Part shown: one piece after another, positions 43,473 through 52,954 of the stretch
Position numbering within the stretch: position 1 is the first letter of the stretch
Layout of the letters: each line of letters opens with the position of its first letter
Assembly (NCBI RefSeq): GCF_000025625.1
Contig: NC_013922.1
Location: 1,488,001 to 1,552,000 of the forward strand
Direction of reading: 5' to 3'
Length of the DNA: 64,000 bases
From: Natrialba magadii ATCC 43099
Lineage (GTDB): Archaea > Halobacteriota > Halobacteria > Halobacteriales > Natrialbaceae
Made by a program: the position numbers and the translations under genes
The notes under the pieces: generated by a model
Told to the model about the DNA's origin: nothing
Database searches by the model: none
What the model saw: the letters and a program-made list of their open reading frames with translations, nothing else

Positions 43473-44681
43473 ATGGTCCTGCGATGTTCGCTGCTCGGGC
43501 ACGACTACGGGGAATCCGAGGTCGACCGCGAGCGCGAAGAACGGGGCAGTGAGGTCGTCGTCACCGTCCAGGAGTACGAAGAGTGTGTCCGCTGTGGTGA
43601 CAGACACGTCATCAGTGAGAACACTGAGGTAACGAGTCTCTCGGCCGCACCGGCGACTGAGTCGGACGCGGTTGCTGACGCAGCTGCCACAGCTGACACC
43701 GCTGAGACGACTGCGACGCAAGACGCCGACCTGCCCCACGACGACGTATCGACAGCCACGTCCACGCCGACGTCCCCCACGGACTCGACTGCGGCCGAGC
43801 AAGGCACAACAGAAGAACCCGCTGACGCGACGACAGTCGAGGCGGACGACGCAATTACCGACGACGCGACGATCATCGACGGTGATGGCGGTGACGATGG
43901 TGATGGTGTCAGTGACGGTGATGGTGACGGTGAAACTGAGCCTACGCGTGCACACAATGACGTCGAGTCACACGCCGCAGATACCGCCGCCACTGACGCC
44001 GAGACCGCACCCGCCTCTGACGGTGCGGACGAACTCAACGTCCCGACGGACGAGGACGGCAACCCAGTCACCGACGACGGCGAGATACTCGAGGACGAGC
44101 CAGCACACGCCAGCGCGGGTGGCGACAGCGACCGCGAGCACGGCGAGTGGCCAGACTCCGACGACGTCGGCCCGCCAGTCGACGAGGAAACAGATACCGA
44201 ACACGAAGAGTGGCCCGACACGGGCGAGCAGGTCGATGACGATGCAGTCGTTCTCGAACACGACTCGACGGCCTACGAAGATGACTCGGCAGCCGATGCC
44301 AGAACAGCGACCGTCGACGCCACTGACCACGAACAGTTCGGTGGATCGCAGGATGCCGGGCAGCGCGATGAGCCAGTGAGCGAATCGAACGCGACCGGGT
44401 TTGGGGCGACGGCCGGAACAGGTACCGATACTGGTGGCGGTGACACGACCGCCGCTGCAGCTGAAGCGGAGGCCGAGATGGCCGAAACAGGGAGCGGCAT
44501 CGAACGCGTCGGAGACGCCCCCGCCCCCGGCGACGCTACCCATCCAGACGACGACGTGCCGAGCGAGTTCTACTGTCCACGCTGTGAGTTCGTCGTGAGC
44601 AGCGACCGCGGCTCGCTTCGGGCAGGCGATATCTGTCCGGAGTGTCGGAAGGGATACCTCGGCGAACGGGCCAGACAGTAA
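43473..44681 (+). CDS. Acidic zinc-ribbon protein, DUF7093-like
   Basis: A 402-residue extremely acidic protein. The N-terminus (LRCSLLGHDYGESEVDRERE) and the CVRCGDRH site form one metal-binding element, and the C-terminus (FYCPRCEFVVSSDRGSLRAGDICPECRKGYL) forms a zinc ribbon. About 300 residues of Asp/Glu/Thr/Ala-rich, probably disordered sequence lie between them. The family, which I recall as DUF7093, is confined to haloarchaea. The ATG at 43473 is 30 bp after a TATA box, so the mRNA is nearly leaderless. Confidence 0.8.
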   Translation: MVLRCSLLGHDYGESEVDREREERGSEVVVTVQEYEECVRCGDRHVISENTEVTSLSAAPATESDAVADAAATADTAETTATQDADLPHDDVSTATSTPTSPTDSTAAEQGTTEEPADATTVEADDAITDDATIIDGDGGDDGDGVSDGDGDGETEPTRAHNDVESHAADTAATDAETAPASDGADELNVPTDEDGNPVTDDGEILEDEPAHASAGGDSDREHGEWPDSDDVGPPVDEETDTEHEEWPDTGEQVDDDAVVLEHDSTAYEDDSAADARTATVDATDHEQFGGSQDAGQRDEPVSESNATGFGATAGTGTDTGGGDTTAAAAEAEAEMAETGSGIERVGDAPAPGDATHPDDDVPSEFYCPRCEFVVSSDRGSLRAGDICPECRKGYLGERARQ

Positions 44682-44971
44682 CCGACAATCGCGTTCATCG
44701 CTTGCTGCAGTTTCACTCTCGGAATCGATGACGGGCAATGCACGCCGTCGGTTTTATTTTTCTCACGAGGTCGGACTGGCGCATCACGTACGGACAGCGT
44801 ACTATCCGACAGCAGACCGTCCGAGGCGTCTGCTGGCCGCCGAGATGGCTGCGAAAAGACACCGTCTGTGAGCACGTGTGGGAACGCCCACTTCGTGTTC
44901 GCGCGACCTGTTGGGCACCAATAACGTCGGCTATGAAAAGAGGTAAACACTCCGCCGTGTATCTCCAAGCC

Positions 44972-45355
44972 ATGAAGGAGTACAAGATGCGTCGCGGTGA
45001 ATATCTCGAGGAGCGAATCCCCGACATGGAGTCGACCGTCGTGGACTACTTCGGTCCAATTACCGAAACGCAGGAGTTCAAGGGCAGCGACCTCTTCGTC
45101 ATCGGCGAACCCGACAACCCCGTCTTCGAGAAAATCGTCGTCGGTACCGTCGAGTACTCCGGCAAGAAGGATAAACTCGCCGTCGAATTCCACGAGCGCG
45201 ACCCGACCGAACTCGGTCCGGACGAACTCGAGGCCGCAGGCGAGGCCGTCGACGCAAAGAACGACTTCCTGCTCGAGGCGACCGGCCGTGACGCCAAGGC
45301 TCGTCGCGATTCGCTGAAGCGCTCGGTCGAAGACGACCCGGACCACGACTTCTAA
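44972..45355 (+). CDS. DUF5611-like conserved protein
   Basis: A 127-residue soluble protein starting MKEYKMRRGEYLEERIPDME, with YFGPITETQEFKGSDLFVIG and KIVVGTVEYSGKKDKLAVEF. A compact alpha/beta domain without recognised catalytic residues, conserved across haloarchaea (DUF5611 from memory). The in-frame extension upstream of 44972 is atypical and not included. Confidence 0.8.
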   Translation: MKEYKMRRGEYLEERIPDMESTVVDYFGPITETQEFKGSDLFVIGEPDNPVFEKIVVGTVEYSGKKDKLAVEFHERDPTELGPDELEAAGEAVDAKNDFLLEATGRDAKARRDSLKRSVEDDPDHDF

Positions 45356-45657
45356 CAACCGATTTACTGTGGGTGCGCCAGAGGCGCACCTCGACAAACC
45401 GTTTCTGAGAGACACTCCACTCGCTGTTCCGGACACGTAGCGTTCTCCGGGTATCGTCGACCCGCTTGCCCCACACAGCACACAGTCGGTGCGATGACGA
45501 TCCGTCCCCGTTCTGTCGCGTCGGGAAGTCTCTGTGAATTCGCAAGCCGTTTGCACGCCATCGTGAAATTGAGGGCAGTCACCGTGAGCGGACGTGCCGA
45601 GCGAATCCGAATCCAAGTTCGAAATCGCTATTTGGCTCACGTCGAAGCATACAGATA
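45356..45657. other. Gene-free stretch
   Basis: About 300 bp between the DUF5611-like gene and a 60-residue membrane protein gene. A 72-codon minus-strand frame (45364-45582) has several cysteines but no recognisable pattern and no upstream promoter; I do not call it. Confidence 0.4.
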
Positions 45658-45840
45658 ATGGATCTCGCAGCGTTCCTGCTCGCGACGGCGGTCGCACACG
45701 TCGGCTTTGCGATATTCGTCGCCGCACACGCCCGTCTGACTGACCAATCAGCCGGAAACTGGCCGTACATCACGCTCGCACTCGGTCTGGCAGGTATCGC
45801 CGGCTATTTCTTTTACGACGGGAGCGACGGCGCGATCTAG
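45658..45840 (+). CDS. Small two-helix membrane protein
   Basis: A 60-residue protein (MDLAAFLLATAVAHVGFAIF) with two membrane helices (about 4-25 and 36-52) joined by AHARLTDQSAGNWPYI. It resembles other short haloarchaeal membrane proteins of unknown role, and the frame has normal composition. Confidence 0.65.
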   Translation: MDLAAFLLATAVAHVGFAIFVAAHARLTDQSAGNWPYITLALGLAGIAGYFFYDGSDGAI

Positions 45841-45941
45841 CGATAGCGAGCAGTCGTCTGTCACGACCGATCCATCAACCGCGTCTATCCACTTACTGAT
45901 CATCGCCGAGACGGCAATATGTCTGGAAAAGCGCGCGTCAC

Positions 45942-47495
45942 TCAGGCCAGGAAGACGTGTCGCGGTCGGTCCGCGAGCACGTCGCGACCGAACTCGACGG
46001 TCTCTGCGAACTCGTCGCTACGGAAGAACTGCATGGCGTCCTCGCGGGAGTCCCAGCGACTGGCGATGAACATGTCGTTCTCGTCCTCACGGTTCACGAG
46101 CAGGTCGGACTTGCGGTGACCGTCCATCTCCGCGAGAATCGACGCTGCATCGTCGAAGACGCCGATGAAGTCCCCACGGTGCTCGGGCTTGACGGTGTAG
46201 AACATCCCCATCGTGCCCCAGGAATCGTCCTCGTCGTCACCAGCCTGGCGAACGATATCCGGCAGGTCAGCGAGAAAGCCGGCCGCCGTGTTTGCCGCAC
46301 GGTCTGTCTCCCAGAGGCTGACGACCGCGGTTTCCGCGTCGGAGTCGTCGTTCTGGGGCTCGTAGACGGCCGTTTTCACGTGCGTATCGTAGTGATCGAA
46401 GTTCGTCCGTAGCCCCTCAACCTCCTCGAAGAGTTCGCCTGCGTCGGCCGCGGAGTAGAGCACGACCGCGTGGACATCCTCGCCATGTGGCTGGCCCGCG
46501 TAGACGCCGAGTTCCTCGAGTTCGCTTCGGACGCTCTCATCGTCCTCGTCGGCGCCGGCGTCATCGTGCGGATCGCCGGAGCCGTGGCCGTGGCCGTGGC
46601 CGTGGCCGCTATCACCGTGGTGGTGGCCACTCGAGTCGCTACCATGGCCGTGGCCATTCCCATTCCCATGCCCATGCCCACCTGCATGCTGATGACCGGA
46701 CGTCTGTTCCTGCGGGACCTCCTCACCCGCAAGGAACGCACCCAGGTTTGCCGGCGGGAACCGCCGCGCCGAGAGGAATCGACCGAACTCGGCGAAAGCT
46801 GAACTCGAGGGATCGAAGCGCATCTCGGTGAGCAGTTCCTTCACGTCCGTTGGGTCGTCCGCAAAGAGGGTCACACCCCACTCGAAGTCATCCAGGCCCA
46901 CACTTCCCGAGATGATCTGGGTCACGCGCCCGGCGTAGTTCCGACCGAGTTCGCCGTGACTCGAGAGGTGGTCTGCACGCTCGTCGAACGGCAGGTCATA
47001 CCAGTTGTGCTCCGGGCCGCGGCGCTTGTCCATCGGATAGAAGCTGACGAACTCGCTGTCCGGAATCGTCGGCTTCAGGCGGGACTCGATATAGCGCTTC
47101 GTGCCAGTGTCCTCGATCTCGCCGTCCTCCTCGAAGTACTCCTGGGACATGTAGCCTGAGACCTCGGTCACGGAGAGATACGAGTCTGCGCGCTCGGTGA
47201 ACTCGGCGAGCGCAGTCTGCTCAAACTGGCGCTCGAGTGTATCAAGCGCTGCGAGCGTCGGACGGAGGTGCAGGAGCAGCAGGTCAGCCTTGTGGCCGAG
47301 TACGGAGAACACTGCAGAGTCACCCTCCTCGGCGTCTGCAACGTCGTTTGCGGCCGTAAGATAATCGATACCTTCCTCGAGTGCTCGGGAGCGGCGGTGT
47401 TCGGGGGCGTCGCGCCAGGCGTCCCAGTCGATCGAGCGGAAATCGTGCAGGACGTACCAGCCTTCGTCGGTCTGTGGCGGTTGGCGTCGTTCCAT
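45942..47495 (-). CDS. hemQ: HemQ/PitA: chlorite dismutase-like protein fused to ABM domain
   Basis: A 517-residue haloarchaeal fusion (known as PitA). Residues about 1-255 are a chlorite-dismutase-like heme/coproheme domain (GWYVLHDFRSIDWDAW, YLSVTEVSGYMS, FYPMDKRRG, NWYDLPFDERADHLSSHGELGR). A His/Gly-rich linker spans about 265-320. The C-terminal half contains ABM-like ferredoxin folds (VHAVVLYSAADAGELFEEV; FIASRWDSREDAMQFFRSDEF). The N-terminal domain most likely decarboxylates coproheme to heme b using peroxide. The His-rich linker may bind metal. It is divergent from a PadR regulator. Confidence 0.92.
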   Translation of the reverse strand: MERRQPPQTDEGWYVLHDFRSIDWDAWRDAPEHRRSRALEEGIDYLTAANDVADAEEGDSAVFSVLGHKADLLLLHLRPTLAALDTLERQFEQTALAEFTERADSYLSVTEVSGYMSQEYFEEDGEIEDTGTKRYIESRLKPTIPDSEFVSFYPMDKRRGPEHNWYDLPFDERADHLSSHGELGRNYAGRVTQIISGSVGLDDFEWGVTLFADDPTDVKELLTEMRFDPSSSAFAEFGRFLSARRFPPANLGAFLAGEEVPQEQTSGHQHAGGHGHGNGNGHGHGSDSSGHHHGDSGHGHGHGHGSGDPHDDAGADEDDESVRSELEELGVYAGQPHGEDVHAVVLYSAADAGELFEEVEGLRTNFDHYDTHVKTAVYEPQNDDSDAETAVVSLWETDRAANTAAGFLADLPDIVRQAGDDEDDSWGTMGMFYTVKPEHRGDFIGVFDDAASILAEMDGHRKSDLLVNREDENDMFIASRWDSREDAMQFFRSDEFAETVEFGRDVLADRPRHVFLA

Positions 47496-47638
47496 ACGCG
47501 CGGCTTGGGGCGGCGAAGCCAAGAAGGAACGGGTTTCGTTCGCGCAAAAACGGTCCGAGGCGATACCCGGCCGCGAAACCGGCGACCAAACCCGGCGACC
47601 GAAACCCTTTACGTATATCCGTTTAAATCTCGTGTCAT
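47496..47638. promoter_or_regulatory. Divergent promoter region hemQ / padR
   Basis: A 143-bp spacer between divergent genes. TTTACGTATATCC (47608-47620) lies about 25 bp upstream of the padR ATG and is a good TATA candidate. A PadR-family repressor commonly acts at its own divergent promoter, so hemQ may be its target (inference). Confidence 0.45.
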
Positions 47639-48166
47639 ATGCGGAAAAGTGGACCGCCGAAGGGACTCATCGCCTACCTCGTTCTCGAGTTACTCGAGGA
47701 GAAGCCTCGGTACGGGTACGAAATTCTCAAAGAGATTCGCGACATCAGCGGCGGTCACTGGGAACCATCCTACGGCTCCGTCTATCCGATTCTCTACAAG
47801 TTCGAAGAGAAGGGGTGGGCCGAGCGTATCGAGCGCGAGGACGAGCCCGACCGCAAGTACTTCGAACTCACCGATTCGGGCTACGAGGAACTCGAGGAGC
47901 GACGCGAGAGCAGCACCGAGAAGGCACGCGATTTCGCGGACGTGATCCTCGGTTTCTTCCACGTCTATGCGGCGTTTTCGACGGACGAACGATTCGAAAT
48001 TCCCGATGTAGAGGGCGAGTGGCAGTTCAACGAGGACTTCAGCCGCTGGGTCGTCGAGCAGGTGGTCCGACACCACGAGCACTATTTTGATACCGAGTTC
48101 GAGCGCATCGAGGCGACGCCCGAGGAGTTCTACGAACGCCGGGGAATCGAGACGGACGGCAAGTAG
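47639..48166 (+). CDS. PadR family transcriptional regulator
   Basis: A 175-residue DNA-binding protein: PadR winged helix (GLIAYLVLELLEEKPRYGYE, GSVYPILYKFEEKGW, RKYFELTDSGYEEL) plus a C-terminal helical dimerisation region (about 95-170). PadR proteins usually repress a neighbouring gene until a small molecule binds. The divergent hemQ/pitA gene is the obvious candidate, suggesting heme- or stress-related control (inference). Confidence 0.9.
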   Translation: MRKSGPPKGLIAYLVLELLEEKPRYGYEILKEIRDISGGHWEPSYGSVYPILYKFEEKGWAERIEREDEPDRKYFELTDSGYEELEERRESSTEKARDFADVILGFFHVYAAFSTDERFEIPDVEGEWQFNEDFSRWVVEQVVRHHEHYFDTEFERIEATPEEFYERRGIETDGK

Positions 48167-48311
48167 CGAACGGCAAGTAGCGGGCGGCGTGGAGCAGTAC
48201 GTCCGTCGGGCGGAATTGTTGCTGGAGGCGGTGTTGGTGTCGGTCAAACTCGAAGAGACAAGAGCAAGACTGCGTACACGTGCAACGAGCTGTGACGGCG
48301 AGCTGTGACGA

Positions 48312-50150
48312 TCAGCCCGCCAACCAGCCCTGCGCGAACAACATCGCGAGGAAGCTGATCAACATCGTTAGCCCCACAGAGGTGGTCACGATGCGAACCA
48401 TCCCACGGTTCGCCTCAATTGGCAGTCGGGAGATTACCGCCTCTGTACTGGTCCGAAGGATGTGCCCGCCATCGAGCGGGAACGCCGGAATGCAGTTGAA
48501 GAACCCAAGCTGAACGTTGATCCAGCCGGTCCAGAACAGCAGGTTCGCGAGGACGAATATCGTCCCGTCACCCAGCGCGGCGAGCGACCCCTGCACCTCA
48601 TAGAAGTTCTGCACACCGCCGGTGAAGCCGGCGAAATTGAACGGGAGAATCCCGACAACGCCGATCAGTGGCAACAGGAGTGCGAGACCGATCTTCCCGA
48701 GGAACGTGTCCGTCACCGCGCCGTAGCTGCTCTCACCGCCTCCGCCGAGGACGGCGAGGTACTCTTCTGCGGGGTAGAGCTGTACGCCGAGGTCGTTCAA
48801 CTCGAGTCCAGACGTTCCCAGCGCGCCCTGGATTCCCAGGAACGCGCTGCCGGGCTGTTGTGGGTGCTCGCCGAGGGTGACTTCTGCCTCATCGCGTTCG
48901 CCGTCGGCGTAACTCACGACGGACAGTTCGTCGCCAGGCTCGGCATCTGCGAGCTGGGACTCGAGTCCCGCGTAGTCGTGGACGCGTTCGTCGCCGATGG
49001 TGGTGATGATGACGACGTTTCCGGCCTGGCCGGTTGCGTCGTCGAGCGGTTCGCCGTCGGCGACCTCGACCGCTGCGCCGATCGGTACCTCGGTGTCGGT
49101 TTGCTCGTCGGTGTCCGCCGGCTGGACGGTGAGCGTCGCGGTGTGGTCATCGCCGACAGCGTCGATGAAGCCCTGTTCAGTCCCGACGGCGTCGCCGTCG
49201 ACGGCGACGATCTGATCGCCGGTCGAGAGGTCAGCCGGACCGCCGTCGATCGCAGCGGTGACGAGCAACGAGCGGTCGACAGAGACTGTTTCCTCGCCGT
49301 CGAGTTCGACGGTCACTTCGTCACCGCCGGACTCGAGTTGCGCCATGAGGTCGTCGTTGTCATCTACTGCGTCGCCGTCGATGGCGGTGATCCGGTCGTT
49401 CGGCTCGATACCGGCGTCTTCGGCGGGTGAGCCAGGTGCGACGCCGCCGACGGCAGCACCGGGGGCGACGGCGATCGCGCCGACAATAGGACCGAAGAGG
49501 AGCGCGAAGGCGATGATCGTGACGGCGAAGTTGTTCGTCACGCCAGCCGCGAACATCCGCGTCTGGCCGCCACGGGAGGCGTCCTTGCTACTCTCCTGGT
49601 CGGGCTCGACGAACGCGCCGAACGGGATGATCGCGAGCATCGCGATTCCCATCGAGTTGATGTCGATGTCCTCGACGCGACAGAGCAGTCCGTGACCACC
49701 CTCGTGGACGACGAGACCGACGAGCAGGCCGAAAACGATACCCGGCGTCGCAGAGAGCGGCAGGAAGTCATTGACGCCCGGGATAACGAGGACGTTCCGT
49801 GGCTGCTGGACGCCGCCAGTGGGCTGTGGCGTCGTGAGAGCAGCGACTGCCGCGAGCAACAGGAAAACGAACATCGTCGCCATGACGACGACGGCGATCC
49901 CGATACCGATATTCGCCCACGCCCGCCAGAACCGTTTCGGCCCGGAGAGCCAGTCGAGAAACTCCCGACCGCGTTTCGTATGGAAGGTAAGAATCGGACC
50001 CTGTGCTCCGACGAATGCGGGGAGCAGATCCAGTTTCCGGAGTGCGATAATCCCGGCCCAGTAGAGCAAGAGCCCCACGACGACCCACGTGAGTAGCTCC
50101 GACCCGAAGAGTTCGGGAACCGAGACGACAGCTGGCGTGCCGTAATCCAT
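48312..50150 (-). CDS. Site-2 protease (M50) with PDZ domains
   Basis: A 612-residue intramembrane zinc metalloprotease. Helices near residues 15-35, 75-105 and 130-165; the last carries the zinc motif HEGGH (from His149). Two tandem PDZ-like domains (about 235-430; GVAPGSPAEDAGIEPNDRI and a second diverged copy) follow. The second metal-ligand motif, NCIPAFPLDGGHIL, lies near residue 560. Such proteases cut membrane-anchored regulators after a first cleavage. Arrangement is as in archaeal S2P with PDZ inserted. Substrate unknown. Confidence 0.92.
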   Translation of the reverse strand: MDYGTPAVVSVPELFGSELLTWVVVGLLLYWAGIIALRKLDLLPAFVGAQGPILTFHTKRGREFLDWLSGPKRFWRAWANIGIGIAVVVMATMFVFLLLAAVAALTTPQPTGGVQQPRNVLVIPGVNDFLPLSATPGIVFGLLVGLVVHEGGHGLLCRVEDIDINSMGIAMLAIIPFGAFVEPDQESSKDASRGGQTRMFAAGVTNNFAVTIIAFALLFGPIVGAIAVAPGAAVGGVAPGSPAEDAGIEPNDRITAIDGDAVDDNDDLMAQLESGGDEVTVELDGEETVSVDRSLLVTAAIDGGPADLSTGDQIVAVDGDAVGTEQGFIDAVGDDHTATLTVQPADTDEQTDTEVPIGAAVEVADGEPLDDATGQAGNVVIITTIGDERVHDYAGLESQLADAEPGDELSVVSYADGERDEAEVTLGEHPQQPGSAFLGIQGALGTSGLELNDLGVQLYPAEEYLAVLGGGGESSYGAVTDTFLGKIGLALLLPLIGVVGILPFNFAGFTGGVQNFYEVQGSLAALGDGTIFVLANLLFWTGWINVQLGFFNCIPAFPLDGGHILRTSTEAVISRLPIEANRGMVRIVTTSVGLTMLISFLAMLFAQGWLAG

Positions 50151-50309
50151 CGACAGTAATTCAGCGCGGTGTTCTCAAAGGGCTTTTGTCTGGCGTTGCC
50201 TCACCACATCTGATAGTTTTCACCGCGTTTGTGAAGAAGCGAGCTGCCAGAATGGGGTCGGCTCGTACCCGGATCCCGTCGAGCGCTGGTGAGAACCGTC
50301 GAATGTCGT

Positions 50310-52016
50310 CTAGCGCTCCCGGCGAAGCCGCGCGACGACGAACTCCTGGTCTACTTTCGCCAGGAACGGCCCGAGCTTCGGACCCTGCTCCTCGTCGAAG
50401 AACAACCGGTAGCCCGCACCGAAGAACTCGCCGGTGTCGATGTCGTTGCGCTTTGCCGTCTCGTAGATTTCGCCCTGGATTTCCTCTGGGTCGTGACCCG
50501 CCTCGATGAAGTCCGCGAGTTCGGCGAGGGCGTCCTCAGTCTCGGCGTCGAACTCGTGATCTGGAATCTCGGTGCGCTTGAGTTCGTAATCGAACTCGTT
50601 CTCGGTTCGGCGCGCCCAGTTGCGGGCGCGCTCGACTCGCGCGAGCGCCTGTTCGACCGCCCACTCGGGCGCGTCGTCCGGAATGTGTCCCTCGCGGCGG
50701 GCGATTTCCTCGCGCAGGTCCGGATCGTCCGTCATGCCAAGCACCGCAGCGAAGGTGTAGGGGAGACGGATGCGCTCCTCGCGAACCTCCTCTACGACGA
50801 GCGGGTAGACACGGTCAGCGAAGGCCTGTTCGTCCTCAGTCGCCTCCGCAACTTCGCCGAAGTAGGTCGCCTCGAAGCGGTCGAACTCGTCGACCAACTG
50901 GTCGAGGCGTTCGATGCTGAAGTCCCGCGCTCGCGAGGGATCCTTCGCAAAGAAGTACCGGAGGACCTCCGGCTCGAGTAACTCGAGTACGTCCGAGACG
51001 AGAATTACGTTCCCTTCGGAGGAGGAGAACGGCTCGCCGTCTAAGGTGAACCACTCGTAGACCATCGGAACGGGCGGCTCGATATCGAGGACGTTGCGAG
51101 CGACATCGTCGCCGCTCGGCCAGGAGCCTTCGGCGTGGTCCTTGCCGAAAGGTTCGAAGTCGACGCCGAGGACGCCCCACTGGCCGGGCCACTCGAAGCG
51201 CCAGGGCATCTTGCCCTCGCGAATGGTGGCGGTTCCCTCGTGACCACAGCCGTCGATGGTGCGGTCGCCGGCGTCCATGTCGGTACAGCGGTAGTCGACG
51301 GTTGGGAGGTCGCTCTCTTCCGGCTCCAGCGTGACATCCGTCACCGTCTCCGTAACCTTGCCACACTCCTCGCAAATCGGGTTGAACGGGATGTACTCCT
51401 CGTCGACCTTGTCCTGATACTCGGCGAGGACTTCCCGTGCGCGGTCACGATTTGCCAGCGCGTGACGAGTGACGTCGTCGAACGTGCCGTCCGTGTAGAG
51501 GTCTGTCGTCGAGACCATGTCGATCGGCACGTCGACGGCGTCGGCGCTGTCCTGGATAATCGTCGAGAAGTGGTCGCCGTAGGAGTCACAGCAGCCGAAG
51601 GGGTCCGGAATGTCGGTATATGGGTGGCCGAGGTTGCGACCGAGCGCACCGGCGTCGACATCGCCGAGGTCGACGAGGTTTCCATCCAGGTCACAGAGTG
51701 TGCGTGGAAGCTTTCGCAGCGGGTCGCGGTCGTCGGCAGTGAAGACCTGCCGGACCTCGTGACCGCGTTCGCGCAGGACCGCGGCGACGAAGTAGCCTCG
51801 CAGGATCTCGTTGACGTTGCCGAGGTGTGGAACGCCGGAGGGCGAGATGCCGCCCTTGATGACGATTTCCGGCTCGTCCTCGTCCGGGTGCTGGTCGGCG
51901 ACGCGCGCTTCGACCTGGTCCGCGACGGTGTCTGCCCAGAAGGCATAGCGCATCTCGTCGTCGTCCTGCTGGAGGATGTACGGACTACGGCCGTCGGCGA
52001 GGTCGTCCTCACTCAT
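50310..52016 (-). CDS. lysS: Lysyl-tRNA synthetase, class I
   Basis: Charges tRNA-Lys; archaeal class I form (LysRS-1), unrelated to bacterial class II LysRS. The 568-residue chain has the HIGH-type motif SPSGVPHLGN (about 49-58), a zinc-like CEECG...C...CG region, and the KMSKS counterpart FSSSEGN. It ends in the C-terminal anticodon-binding helices. The start ATG at 52016 (MSEDDLADG) overlaps the end of pyrH by 8 bp, so the two are co-transcribed. Confidence 0.96.
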   Translation of the reverse strand: MSEDDLADGRSPYILQQDDDEMRYAFWADTVADQVEARVADQHPDEDEPEIVIKGGISPSGVPHLGNVNEILRGYFVAAVLRERGHEVRQVFTADDRDPLRKLPRTLCDLDGNLVDLGDVDAGALGRNLGHPYTDIPDPFGCCDSYGDHFSTIIQDSADAVDVPIDMVSTTDLYTDGTFDDVTRHALANRDRAREVLAEYQDKVDEEYIPFNPICEECGKVTETVTDVTLEPEESDLPTVDYRCTDMDAGDRTIDGCGHEGTATIREGKMPWRFEWPGQWGVLGVDFEPFGKDHAEGSWPSGDDVARNVLDIEPPVPMVYEWFTLDGEPFSSSEGNVILVSDVLELLEPEVLRYFFAKDPSRARDFSIERLDQLVDEFDRFEATYFGEVAEATEDEQAFADRVYPLVVEEVREERIRLPYTFAAVLGMTDDPDLREEIARREGHIPDDAPEWAVEQALARVERARNWARRTENEFDYELKRTEIPDHEFDAETEDALAELADFIEAGHDPEEIQGEIYETAKRNDIDTGEFFGAGYRLFFDEEQGPKLGPFLAKVDQEFVVARLRRER

Positions 52017-52737
52017 CTTCGTCCTGTGCCCAGTAGGTTGGTTCCTCGCCCGCACTCTCGGGAACCACGTCCGTCCCGTCGTGTTCGCCGTAGCGAACTG
52101 CCTTCGCGATCCGATCCGGGTCCGTCCCGTCGAGGACGATCGTGCGCATGCCCGAGCGCTCGATGATCTTCGCCGCGAGCAGGTCGACCGGTGCAGACGC
52201 ACCGGCGTTCATCTCGAGTCCGGCGATGACGTCGACGAGTTCGTCCGCGCGAAGGTCGTCGTACTTCGTCGCGTCGTCGTCTTCCTTCGGGTCGGCGCTG
52301 TAGACGCCGGGGACGCTCGTCGCGTAGACGAGCAGGTCGGCGTCGATGTACTCCGCGAGCGCGGCACCGACGGCGTCGGTCGTCTGTGCCGGTGCAACGC
52401 CGCCCATAACGGAGACGTCGCCACGGCGAAGCGCCTCGCCGGCCTCGTCGTAGTCTTCGGCGGGCGCGGTGACGGCGTCCTCGCCGAGCGCGGCGATGAG
52501 CAGGCGCGCGTTCAGGCGCGTCACGTCGATGCCGAGCTGGTCCAGTTCGATCTCGTTTGCCCCCAGTCCGCGGGCGGCGCCGATGTACTCGCGTGCGACA
52601 CCGCCGCCCCCGACGACGGTGCCGACACGACAGCCGTCCGCGACGAGGTCCTCGACGACGGCCGCGTGTTCGGCCACCCGATCGGTCCCGAGCTCCGGGA
52701 CGAGCACGCTGCCGCCGATAGAAACGACCACTTTCAT
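52009..52737 (-). CDS. pyrH: UMP kinase
   Basis: Phosphorylates UMP to UDP in pyrimidine synthesis; archaeal-type amino-acid-kinase fold. The 242-residue protein has VVVSIGGSVLVPE at the N-terminus, VVGGGGVAREYIGAAR, and GGVAPAQTTDAVGAALAEY. It starts at 52737 (MKVVVSIGG). It overlaps lysS by 8 bp, a frequent haloarchaeal pairing. Confidence 0.95.
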   Translation of the reverse strand: MKVVVSIGGSVLVPELGTDRVAEHAAVVEDLVADGCRVGTVVGGGGVAREYIGAARGLGANEIELDQLGIDVTRLNARLLIAALGEDAVTAPAEDYDEAGEALRRGDVSVMGGVAPAQTTDAVGAALAEYIDADLLVYATSVPGVYSADPKEDDDATKYDDLRADELVDVIAGLEMNAGASAPVDLLAAKIIERSGMRTIVLDGTDPDRIAKAVRYGEHDGTDVVPESAGEEPTYWAQDEDE

Positions 52738-52954
52738 GCTAACCCGGTGTAACCGGGTTGCTATCTTAAGGGTTGCCAACTCCGCGGCGACTGTGGGGTT
52801 CCAGCACCGCGAACGCGTCGGTATTTCGATGGGTTCAGCCGACTCGTCAGATCCCCAACCAGGTTTCCATCAGGTTCCTATTAGGCCCACACTGGGCACC
52901 CGTCAAGTCCCTATTAGGCCCACACCAGGCCCGTATCAAGCCCACACCAGCCCC
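52738..52954. repeat. Intergenic region with CTATTAGGCCCACAC direct repeats
   Basis: Between capA and pyrH, both on the minus strand. It contains two copies of CCTATTAGGCCCACAC-like sequence plus a related AAGCCCACACCAG unit (about 52875-52950), about 37 bp apart. No gene is supported. TAGG/GCCC motifs give weak hairpins. Confidence 0.55.
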
